Shown here: in pieces, positions 34,683-42,606 of the stretch
Layout: every line of letters starts with the position of its first letter
Numbering within the stretch: the stretch's first letter is position 1
From: Candidatus Wallbacteria bacterium
GTDB taxonomy: Bacteria; Muiribacteriota; UBA6191; JACPRK01
NCBI GenBank assembly: GCA_016213845.1
Contig: JACQZN010000011.1
Location: 93,885-157,884 of the forward strand
Length of the DNA: 64,000 bases
Reading direction: 5' to 3'
Translations under genes and position numbers: made by a program
The notes under the pieces: generated by a model
Seen by the model: the letters and a program-made list of their open reading frames with translations, nothing else
Told to the model about the DNA's origin: nothing
Database searches by the model: none

Positions 34683-37600
34683 ATGCAGACCGGACTCATG
34701 CCGCCTTTTCCACCGGGTTGCGCGCTCAAGTACCGCGCTGTCCGGCTGCTCGGCTCCGGCGGCTTCGGCTCCGTAGTCCTGGCGAACCAGGTCGCGCTCG
34801 ATCGCCAGGTCGTCATCAAGCTCCTGCACGTCGACTCATCGGCCGAACCCGACCGCGTCGAGCGCTTCGTCTCCGAAGCGCGCGTGACGGCCTCGCTGCA
34901 GCACCCGAACATCGTGGTGCTGCTCGACTTCGACATCGAAGACGGCACGCCGTGGATCTGCTACGAGTACGTCCCGGGCGAGGACTTGCGGCATGCTCTC
35001 CGCCGTGGCCCGATGAAGCTCTCCGACGCCCTCCTGGCCGCCGCCCAGGTCGCCTCCGCGCTCGAGCTGGCTCACGGACAGGAGATCCTCCACCGCGACA
35101 TCAAGCCCGAGAACGTTCTCCAGATGAACGCCGCCCTCTGGAAGGTCGCCGACTTCGGTCTGGCCAAATGGCGCGGCAGCAACGCCGTCCGGACCCAGGA
35201 AGGCGTCATCCTCGGGACGCCGGCCTACATGGCGCCGGAGCTGATCCGCGGCAAGCCCGCGTCGCCGGCGTCGGACTTGTATGCTCTGGGAGTTCTGTTC
35301 CACGAGCTGATCGCCGGCCGACCGCCCTTCGAATCGGAATCCGTCCCCGAGCTGCTCCAGATGCACTTGCGCGAGGCATCGGTGCCGGTGGGTCAACTCA
35401 GGCCGGGCGTCCCGGAGGGTCTCGAGGCGCTCGTCGCCGAGCTGCTCGCCAAGGAGCCATCCGCCAGGCCCTCGTCGGCCGGCGAGGTGAAACGCCGCCT
35501 GGAGCGGCTGGCAACCGCGCCGGCGCAGCTCGAGGCGACGGCGACCAGGACCCTGCGCATGCGGCGAGCGCCGGAGCCGGTCTCGAGCCGCGCCACGCAC
35601 GTGGTCGCGACCAGCGCTGCAGCCCAGAACAGTCCGCCAGGACGCCGGTTCACGGCCGGCGCCGCCGCTCTCGCGCTCACGGCAACGGCGCTCGTCGCAG
35701 CGGCCTTCTGGCCGGCTCGGCCGGCGCCGCCTACGGTCGCCTCGCCCACACCGCCATCGCCTCGCCCCTCGCCACCACCGGCGCCAGCGGCAGTGCTCCC
35801 CAGGCCCGCCAGGCCGGCACTCGGGCCGCCCGTGAAGAAGCTCACTCCCACCGAGCGGGTCGAGCGACTCCAAGATGAGCTCAGCCGGGACCGGAAGAAC
35901 TGGCGCATCTACCTGGAGCTGGCACAGGCACGAGAGGCCGATTGGAACTGGAACAAGGCTGCCGACGACTACGCCTACCTGGCCTTGAAGGCATCCGGCG
36001 TCTCCGATGACATCCGGCTCCAGGCAAACCTGGGCCTCGGCCGCACAGCCCCGCGCCGGCTGGCCTGGGCCGATGCAACCGGCGCCTACCGTCGCGCCCT
36101 CCGGGCCGCCCCGGGGAACCTGGAAGCGCTGCGAGGCCTTGGAGAGCTGCTGCGAAAGGTACCGGCGTCGCGTTCCGAGGCGATCCGGCTCCTCGAGACC
36201 GCCGCCAAACAGGACACGTCGGACCTTTCCACTCGCCGTTCGCTCGGTCTTGCGCTCGTCGAGGAGCAGCGGCGCGGGGACGCCATTCCACACCTGGAGG
36301 CGGTCGCTGCGCAGCGGGGCGACGACCTCGAGGTGCGGCGCATGCTGGGCCTGGAGCTGGCCAACATCGGCAGGTGCAAGGACGCCGAGCCGTACCTGCT
36401 CGAGGCGCTCGACAAGAACGGGGAGGACCTCCACGCCATCCTCGCGCTCGGCGCCTGTCAGGAGAAGGCCGGACTGCTGCAGGAAGCCGAAAAGACCTAC
36501 CGGCGCGGGCGTTCGCGGGCGCTCGACGGACGGCTCGCCGGCGTGATGAACGACCAGGGAAGGCTGGACGAGGCGATTGCGCTCTACCGCTCCGCCGCGC
36601 AGGGCGAGCCGCGAAATCTGGACTGGCGCGTGTCGCTTTCCAGGCTGCTGCAGCGCCGGGGCCGCAACGCGGACGCCGAGGCCGAAATCCGCAAGGCGGT
36701 CCAAATCGACTCGAACCATACCGCGGCTCTTCTGGATCTGGCCGGGCTCCGCTTCCGCGCCGGGGACCTCGACATGGCCGCGCAGCTCTATGCTCGCGTA
36801 CTGACCCTGGAGCCGGCCAACCCGGACGCTGCCTCCTTACTGGCCGAAGTCCGCGAGCGGCAGGGGAACCTGGCGGAGGCGATCGAGCTCAACGCAAAGG
36901 TCTATCGCTCCTCGGCACAACGCTTCGAGACGGCCCGGCCGCTGTCCCGGCAGCTGCTCGCGGCAGGCCGCGCGCGCGAGGCCGAGGAGCTGCTCGGGCA
37001 GGTGTCGCGTGCCCATCCCGAGGCGACCTGGGCCGCGGGGGAGCTGGCGAAGCTCCTCACGCAGCAGGGACGCGTGCAGCAAGCCCGGGCAGTGCTCGCG
37101 GCGGCGGGGGGCGTCTCCAACGAGACACGGGATGCCAGGCGAGCCCTGATCGCCTCGCTCAGGACCGTCAACGACCACGCCGGCGTGGAGCGGGAGCTGC
37201 GTGCGGTCCTGCGGGAGACGCCGGCAGATGCGCGCCTTCTGGCCGAGCTCGGTGACGCGCTCTCGCTCCAGGGCCGGCACACCGAAGCATTCGACGCGTA
37301 TGGACGCTCGGTGGCTGCCCGCCCCGACGACCTGGTGCTGCTGCTTCGAATCGCCGAGCTCGCGCGCGGGAAGGGCGAGAAGCTGCTGGCCGAGTCTGCC
37401 TTCCGGCAGGCCATCCGTCTCGATCCGGCCAATCCGCAGGGCCACATGTCGCTGGCGCACGTCCTGGCCTCCACGGACCGAGCCTCCGAGGCCGAGCACG
37501 AGTACCTCGCTGCTGCCCGGAATCCCATCTGGAAGGCGGAGGCGCTCACGCACGCCGCTCGCCTGGCGCAGGCCCGGGCGGACCTGACCTCCGCGGAGGC

Positions 37601-38519
37601 GCACCTGCGGCAGGCCGTCGAGACCGCCCCCCGCTCCGGCCCGCTGCGGACGGAGCTCGCGCAGTTGCTGGTCCGGGCCGGCAAGCAATCCGAAGCGTTG
37701 GCCGAGTTCGAGCGCGCCATCGACTGCAGCGACACCCCGTGGTTCGTCTACCCGGAACTGGCCGACCTGCTCGAGGGCCGTGGGGAGCTCGATCGGGCGT
37801 TCGAGCTGCTGCGCCGCGGGGCCGAGCGACACCACGTGGCCCAGCTCAGGGTCAGCCTCGCGACCCGCCTGCGCGACCGCGGCCGAACCGCCGAGGCGAT
37901 CCCGGAGCTGCGGGCTGCGCTCGCGCTGGAGCCGACACACCCGACGGCCCGGCGCGACCTGGCCGGCTCGCTCAGGGCCTCCCGCCAGACAACCGCCGCG
38001 CTCGCGGAGCTCACGCAACACCTCCGCGCCCATCCGGAAGACCCCGAGGCATGCTGGCTCCACGGCCAGCTCCTCGAGGACACGGGCCAGCCGGACGGCG
38101 CCGAGCGGGCCTACCGCCTCTCGATCGAGAAGCAGCCCGCCAACGCTCCGGCGCAGGTGCTGCTCGGAGCGCTGCTGCGCCGTCGCGGCCGCAGGCCAGA
38201 CGGGACCGCATGCCTCAAACGAGCCATCGAGTCCGATCCGAACGCATCCTGGGCGCACCTGGCCTACGGGACCGCTCTTCGTGAGGATGGCAACCTCCCG
38301 GGCGCCATCGCGAGCTTCCGCGAGGCGACTCGCCTCGATCCCTCGAGCGCCGCCGCCGAGGAGATCCTGGGCGACACGCTCCTGCAGGCAGGCAGACGCC
38401 AGCAAGCCGCCACTGCCTACGTCCACGCCGCTCGGCTCGACCCCGCCAACCTGGGCCTCAGGCGCAAGCTCGCCGGCCTCGAAGCCCCGGGGGCCGACTC
38501 TCCTCCTCGGGTGCGGTGA
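34683..38519 (+). CDS. Active-type serine/threonine kinase with long TPR array
   Basis: About 1278 residues from ATG 34683, only 14 bp after the helicase stop. The kinase domain is complete: glycine loop GSGGFGSVV (residues 25-33), VVIK Lys46, catalytic HRDIKPEN (Asp139), DFGLA (Asp157) and GTPAYMAPE. A Pro-rich juxtamembrane stretch and one membrane helix (AAALALTATALVAAAFW, near residue 335) follow. The remaining 900 residues form a very long TPR array of roughly two dozen repeats, such as ALGACQEKAGLLQEAEKTY and RISLARLLQRRGRNADAE-like units. The array would be outside the cytoplasm if the helix spans the membrane. Same strand and spacing suggest co-transcription with the methyltransferase and helicase; a shared role is inference, because similar kinases are common in this genome. 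Confidence 0.88.
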   Translation: MQTGLMPPFPPGCALKYRAVRLLGSGGFGSVVLANQVALDRQVVIKLLHVDSSAEPDRVERFVSEARVTASLQHPNIVVLLDFDIEDGTPWICYEYVPGEDLRHALRRGPMKLSDALLAAAQVASALELAHGQEILHRDIKPENVLQMNAALWKVADFGLAKWRGSNAVRTQEGVILGTPAYMAPELIRGKPASPASDLYALGVLFHELIAGRPPFESESVPELLQMHLREASVPVGQLRPGVPEGLEALVAELLAKEPSARPSSAGEVKRRLERLATAPAQLEATATRTLRMRRAPEPVSSRATHVVATSAAAQNSPPGRRFTAGAAALALTATALVAAAFWPARPAPPTVASPTPPSPRPSPPPAPAAVLPRPARPALGPPVKKLTPTERVERLQDELSRDRKNWRIYLELAQAREADWNWNKAADDYAYLALKASGVSDDIRLQANLGLGRTAPRRLAWADATGAYRRALRAAPGNLEALRGLGELLRKVPASRSEAIRLLETAAKQDTSDLSTRRSLGLALVEEQRRGDAIPHLEAVAAQRGDDLEVRRMLGLELANIGRCKDAEPYLLEALDKNGEDLHAILALGACQEKAGLLQEAEKTYRRGRSRALDGRLAGVMNDQGRLDEAIALYRSAAQGEPRNLDWRVSLSRLLQRRGRNADAEAEIRKAVQIDSNHTAALLDLAGLRFRAGDLDMAAQLYARVLTLEPANPDAASLLAEVRERQGNLAEAIELNAKVYRSSAQRFETARPLSRQLLAAGRAREAEELLGQVSRAHPEATWAAGELAKLLTQQGRVQQARAVLAAAGGVSNETRDARRALIASLRTVNDHAGVERELRAVLRETPADARLLAELGDALSLQGRHTEAFDAYGRSVAARPDDLVLLLRIAELARGKGEKLLAESAFRQAIRLDPANPQGHMSLAHVLASTDRASEAEHEYLAAARNPIWKAEALTHAARLAQARADLTSAEAHLRQAVETAPRSGPLRTELAQLLVRAGKQSEALAEFERAIDCSDTPWFVYPELADLLEGRGELDRAFELLRRGAERHHVAQLRVSLATRLRDRGRTAEAIPELRAALALEPTHPTARRDLAGSLRASRQTTAALAELTQHLRAHPEDPEACWLHGQLLEDTGQPDGAERAYRLSIEKQPANAPAQVLLGALLRRRGRRPDGTACLKRAIESDPNASWAHLAYGTALREDGNLPGAIASFREATRLDPSSAAAEEILGDTLLQAGRRQQAATAYVHAARLDPANLGLRRKLAGLEAPGADSPPRVR

Positions 38520-38521
38520 CA

Positions 38522-38553
38522 GAAACCCGGTACAGGTAGACGCCACGGGTTTC
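38522..38553. terminator. Possible bidirectional terminator hairpin
   Basis: GAAACCCG (38522-38529) pairs perfectly with CGGGTTTC (38546-38553) across a 16-nt loop, between the convergent kinase and molybdopterin oxidoreductase genes. There is no clear T-run beyond the two or three T residues in the stem, so the call rests mainly on position. Confidence 0.35.
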
Positions 38554-38561
38554 CGCACGCC

Positions 38562-40868
38562 TCACACGGCGACGGGGCTGGGACGCCTGAGGAGTCGCAC
38601 GCGGACGTGCTTGTGGTAGGGCGTGGCGGTGAGGGGATCGCGGTGAGCGGCGTCGGTGAGGAGGTTCAATGCCGGGCCGGTCGCGCGGCGGTGGCCTTGG
38701 GCGTCGGGGTACTCGGAGCCGTAGCCGAGCGGCAGCGTCACGACGCCCGGGCGGACCGTATCGGTCACCGCCACGCGCACCTCGATGGCGCCGCGAGGGG
38801 ACTCGCAGAGCGCCGGCGCTCCGTCCGCCAGGCCGAGCGACGCGGCGTCGACCGGGTGGATGCGCAGGGCGCCGTCCGGGTCGGACTTGCGCCACTCGGG
38901 ATTGCGGATCACCTGCGTGGCGTTGTACGAGCGGCGTTCCCCGGCAACCAGCAGGAGCGGGTAGTCGCCCGCGCCCGTCGGCTCGGGCTCCGCTGCGAGC
39001 GCCCGCAGCTCGGCCAGCATCTCGGGGATGTCCAGGTGGATGCGGCGGTCCGAGTGCCGGATCATCGCCCAGACATCCTCGTACTCGTGCCGGCTGATGA
39101 AGGTTCCCGATTCGGCGCCGAGCAGCCGGTCGAAGAGCGCCTCGCCAGGGTCGTCTCCGGGGCCCGCGACTCCGGCGCGCAGCACGGCTTCGCGATGCTT
39201 CGCAACGTACGCATGCGCCGAACCCCAGAGCGGCGCCGCCGCGGCTGCTCCCTCGGGGAGCGTGGCGCCGAGCGTATCGTAAAGGATGAACTGCAGGTAT
39301 CGGGAGAGCCCGGGTCGAAGCGCCAGCGTCGCCTTCAGAGCCGCCGGGAAGAGCCGCCACCGTGGAAACCTGCGGTCGATTCGCGCGTTCCATCGCAGCC
39401 ACGGGAATCCCTCTCTGGGAAGCTCGCCCATCTGGGTCAGGAGGCGCCAGTAGATCTCGGGCTCCGTCAGCGTGCCGGGCCGACGCGGGAAGAGCGGCCG
39501 CCGCAGGTGGGCGGCCTGCGCCGGGAACTCGAGCGTGAAGAAGGTCATCTCCCACTTCTCGAACTGCGACGCCGCCGGCAGCACGTAGTGAGCAGCCGCG
39601 GCCGTCTCGCTCATCGCGACGTCGATCGCGACCAGCAGCTCCAGGCGAGCGAACGCCTCCCGGTACGCGTGCGTGTCTGCTCCGCTCAGCAGCGGGTTGG
39701 CGCTGTCGACAACCACCCCCCGGATGCGATCGGGCCGGGAGCTGAGGATCTCCTCGGGTAGAACGTTCGGCGGGAAGAGCTTGGCGATCTCGCGGGCGCC
39801 CGTGGCCACGGTTTGCCAGCTCGAGCCGCCGGGCGACGGCTCGTCGGAGTGACCGATGAGCGGCATCAGGAACGAATGGAGCGTATTGCAGCCCGGACGA
39901 CCGAAGTGGCCCGGCACCAGGAAGAGCAGCTTCTCCAGGTACGAGTTGAGCGTGCTGTGGAGGCTCTGCTGCAGGCCCAGGTCGACGCGCACCGCCGCGC
40001 TTGGCGCCTCTCCCAGCCAGCGGGCAAGCCGCTTCGCGTCTTCGAGGGCGACGCCCGCGCGGGCCACGTAGCGCTCGACCGGCACTTCCTCGAGGGCCGT
40101 GCAAACCGCCTCGAATCCGCAGGTCCGGGCCTCGAGGAACGCGCGGTTCTGCAGCCCCTCGCACACCAGTATCGCCAGGACCGCCGCGAGCAGGAACGCG
40201 TCGGTTCCCGGACGGACCTGCAGGTGGAGGTCTGCCCGCTCGGCCGCCTCGGTGCGCCGGGGATCGATGACGACCAGTCGGCGGGCGGGGTCTCGGGCCA
40301 GCTCCTGGAGCGTGGTGCGCGCGTTCCGGATGCCGTGGGATTGCCACGGGTTGGTGCCGATCAACACCACCAGGTCGGCCGTCTCGACCCCCTCGGCGAG
40401 GTGACAGGTCTGGCGTCCGAAGAGCCTGCCGTTGACCCAGAAGTCGCCGGTCTTTTCCTGGGCCAGCGAGGAGTAGTGGTAGCGCGTGCGCATCGCCTCC
40501 ACCAGCCCGCGCCCGTAGACGCCGCCCAGGTGATTGCCCTGGCCGCCGCCGCCGTAGTAGGCCAGCGCCCGGCCGCCGTGCGTGTCTCGAATGGCGAGCA
40601 GCCGGGCCGCGATCTCCCGGATGGCTGTGTCCCAATCGATCGCCTCGAAGGAGCCGTTCGCCCGGCGCCGCAACGGTTGAGACAGCCGGTCGGCGTGATT
40701 CTGATAGTAGTCGAGCCGGCCGGCCTTCTGGCAGAGGTACCCCTCCGAGAGCGGGTGCGCCCGGTCTCCTCGGATGGCCGCAAGCCGCCCGTCCCGCGCT
40801 TCTACCTGGATGCCGCAGTTGCGCGAGCAGAGAATGCACGCCGTCGCCTTCCAGCTCGCCTCTTGCAT
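38562..40868 (-). CDS. Molybdopterin (bis-MGD) oxidoreductase catalytic subunit
   Basis: A 768-residue protein from ATG 40868. Near the N-terminus C11-x2-C14-x3-C18-x27-C46 forms the [4Fe-4S] site typical of the DMSO-reductase family. Molybdopterin-domain patterns follow: IDWDTAIREIAARL, GTNPWQSHGIRNAR, VVIDPRRTEAAERADLHLQVRPGTD split over residues 200-230, SANPLLSGAD, and a C-terminal dinucleotide-binding domain (LRIHPVDAASLGLADG). There is no twin-arginine signal, so it appears cytoplasmic, and no selenocysteine codon was seen. No iron-sulfur or membrane partner subunit lies beside it, so the electron partner and substrate (formate, thiosulfate, polysulfide or other) cannot be told. The kinase gene converges on it. 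Confidence 0.88.
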   Translation of the reverse strand: MQEASWKATACILCSRNCGIQVEARDGRLAAIRGDRAHPLSEGYLCQKAGRLDYYQNHADRLSQPLRRRANGSFEAIDWDTAIREIAARLLAIRDTHGGRALAYYGGGGQGNHLGGVYGRGLVEAMRTRYHYSSLAQEKTGDFWVNGRLFGRQTCHLAEGVETADLVVLIGTNPWQSHGIRNARTTLQELARDPARRLVVIDPRRTEAAERADLHLQVRPGTDAFLLAAVLAILVCEGLQNRAFLEARTCGFEAVCTALEEVPVERYVARAGVALEDAKRLARWLGEAPSAAVRVDLGLQQSLHSTLNSYLEKLLFLVPGHFGRPGCNTLHSFLMPLIGHSDEPSPGGSSWQTVATGAREIAKLFPPNVLPEEILSSRPDRIRGVVVDSANPLLSGADTHAYREAFARLELLVAIDVAMSETAAAAHYVLPAASQFEKWEMTFFTLEFPAQAAHLRRPLFPRRPGTLTEPEIYWRLLTQMGELPREGFPWLRWNARIDRRFPRWRLFPAALKATLALRPGLSRYLQFILYDTLGATLPEGAAAAAPLWGSAHAYVAKHREAVLRAGVAGPGDDPGEALFDRLLGAESGTFISRHEYEDVWAMIRHSDRRIHLDIPEMLAELRALAAEPEPTGAGDYPLLLVAGERRSYNATQVIRNPEWRKSDPDGALRIHPVDAASLGLADGAPALCESPRGAIEVRVAVTDTVRPGVVTLPLGYGSEYPDAQGHRRATGPALNLLTDAAHRDPLTATPYHKHVRVRLLRRPSPVAV

Positions 40869-40917
40869 TGCCGTCGAGCCTACCACGCGTCCGGGAAAGC
40901 CAGGAAAACCGGTGGCG

Positions 40918-41397
40918 TCAGCGTCCTCGGATCTGTCTGACGACGGAATCGGCGAGGGCGTTGGGGATGGGGATGCTGAAGTTGTACTGGGCGATACGCC
41001 ATCCACCGCCCTGGAGGACAACGACGCCCGAGCCGCGGCACTGGCCGTAGGCGGGAGAATGGAGAAGCTCGTCGAACCAGGCGACGGTGGCATCAGCGGA
41101 GAGGGCGACATGGCGCTCGGTGGGGATGAGCGTCCAGGCCTTGCCCCGGGCGAAGTAGGGGTGCGCCCATTTTCGGAAGGAATCGCGCGTCCACCGCTCG
41201 GTGGCGTCGCTGCCCAGGAAGACAGCATCTGCGGCAAAGAGCGCGAAGTACGCTTCCTCGTCGGCCTTGGCGGCGGCGCGATGCCAGGCAGACACCGCCC
41301 GGTGCACCTCGTCCCTGGGCGTGGCGGCAAGTGCCGCCGATGAGACCGCGACGAGGAAGGCGAGACCGGCAGGGAAAACGAACGCTCGGCGACGCAT
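40918..41397 (-). CDS. Exported NTF2/SnoaL-like (DUF4440-type) protein
   Basis: A 159-residue protein from ATG 41397 with a Sec signal peptide (RAFVFPAGLAFLVAVSSAALA). The mature part has the cone-shaped NTF2-like pattern: helix AVSAWHRAAAKADEEAYFAL, then FAADAVFLGSDATERW, with strands ending in GGGWRIAQYNFSIPIPN. Members bind small ligands or act as simple enzymes; no active-site residues can be assigned. It lies 49 bp upstream of the oxidoreductase gene and 59 bp downstream of cysK on the same strand, so the three genes could be co-transcribed. Confidence 0.8.
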   Translation of the reverse strand: MRRRAFVFPAGLAFLVAVSSAALAATPRDEVHRAVSAWHRAAAKADEEAYFALFAADAVFLGSDATERWTRDSFRKWAHPYFARGKAWTLIPTERHVALSADATVAWFDELLHSPAYGQCRGSGVVVLQGGGWRIAQYNFSIPIPNALADSVVRQIRGR

Positions 41398-41456
41398 TGC
41401 CGCACTATAGCAGCGTCGCGTACCCGGCAGCAGGCGCGGGTCTTCTGCGGGTCCTC

Positions 41457-42437
41457 TTACGCATCCTGCGTGCAGTCGAGGATGCGGGAGGTGTCGAAGA
41501 GCTCGGAGTAGAGCTTGTGGCTCAGGTAGCGTTCGCCGAGGTCGGGGAGGACGCAGACGACACGCTTGCCGGCGCCCAGCTTCTGGGCGGTCCGCAGGGC
41601 GGCGACGAGCACGGCGCCGGCGCTGAGGCCGGCGAAGATGCCCTCCTCGCGGCAGAGCCGCCGAGACATCGCGATGGCGTCCTCGAACTCGACGACCTCG
41701 ATATCGTCGATCAGGTCGCGGTCCAGGATTGAAGGGATGAATCCAGTGCTGATGCCCTGGATGCGGTTCGGCTGGCGCACCGGCTGGCCCGAGAGCACCG
41801 GGGCATCGGCCGATTCGACCGCCACGATCCGGATGTCCCGGATGCGCTGCTTGAGCACGGAGCCCGTGCCGGTCAGCGTTCCGCCCGTCCCGACCCCCGC
41901 CACGAAGGCCCCGACGTCCCCGCCGGTCGCCTCGACGATCTCGACGGCCGTCGTGCGGCGGTGCACTTCGACGTTGGCCGGGTTTTCGAACTGCTGCGGA
42001 ATCCACCCCCCGGGCGTCTTCTCCAGGAGCTCCTGCGCCTTGGCGATCGCCCCCTTCATCCCCTTGGGGCCCGGCGTCAGCACGATCGTTGCCCCGAAGG
42101 CCAAGAGCACCTGCTGGCGCTCCTTCGTCACCGTCCCGGGCATCACGAAGATCATCTGATAGCCCTTCACCGCGCACGCCATCGCCAGCCCGATCCCGGT
42201 GTTGCCGCTGGTCGGCTCGATGACCACGCTCTTGCCCGGCTCGATCTTTCCTTCCCGCTCGGCCGCCTCGATCATCGCGTTGCCGATGCGGTCCTTGACG
42301 CTCCACATCGGGTTGAACGACTCCAGCTTCGCAAGGACCTCGGCAGACCCCTGGGGCACCACGCGGTGCAGCCGCACCAGCGGCGTGTAACCGATCAGTT
42401 GGAGAATGTTGTCGGCCAGAAGCGGTCTCTGAGACAT
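41457..42437 (-). CDS. cysK: Cysteine synthase (O-acetylserine sulfhydrylase)
   Basis: A 326-residue PLP enzyme from ATG 42437, preceded by an AAAGGAG ribosome site. It shows NPMWSVKDRIG with the PLP-binding Lys48, the substrate loop PTSGNTGIG (75-83), the phosphate cradle GTGGTLTGTG and the SAGA motif near the C-terminus. Length and motifs are normal for CysK/CysM; the IGYTPLVRL opening favours the CysK side. The reaction is O-acetylserine plus sulfide to cysteine plus acetate, in the cytoplasm. It starts a leftward group of three genes and is divergent from the secreted hydrolase at 42607, with about 170 bp of shared upstream sequence. Confidence 0.95.
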   Translation of the reverse strand: MSQRPLLADNILQLIGYTPLVRLHRVVPQGSAEVLAKLESFNPMWSVKDRIGNAMIEAAEREGKIEPGKSVVIEPTSGNTGIGLAMACAVKGYQMIFVMPGTVTKERQQVLLAFGATIVLTPGPKGMKGAIAKAQELLEKTPGGWIPQQFENPANVEVHRRTTAVEIVEATGGDVGAFVAGVGTGGTLTGTGSVLKQRIRDIRIVAVESADAPVLSGQPVRQPNRIQGISTGFIPSILDRDLIDDIEVVEFEDAIAMSRRLCREEGIFAGLSAGAVLVAALRTAQKLGAGKRVVCVLPDLGERYLSHKLYSELFDTSRILDCTQDA

Positions 42438-42606
42438 GTCGAAACTCCTTTGCGGCCCGGCTACGCGCCGCGATCGGACGGGCTGACGACCATCCGCCAT
42501 TCGGGCGATCCGTCGCTGCCGGGTTGGTGTGTGACTTGCATCACCCCACCAGCATGCGACATCTCGGTCACAAAATCACGAGCGAAGCCGCGGACGCCGG
42601 GCTAGA

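Noticed and set aside
38562..40868. Formate dehydrogenase specifically
   Set aside because: Only the general family motifs are visible; no selenocysteine codon, no diagnostic active-site context and no partner subunits, so only the family-level call is kept.
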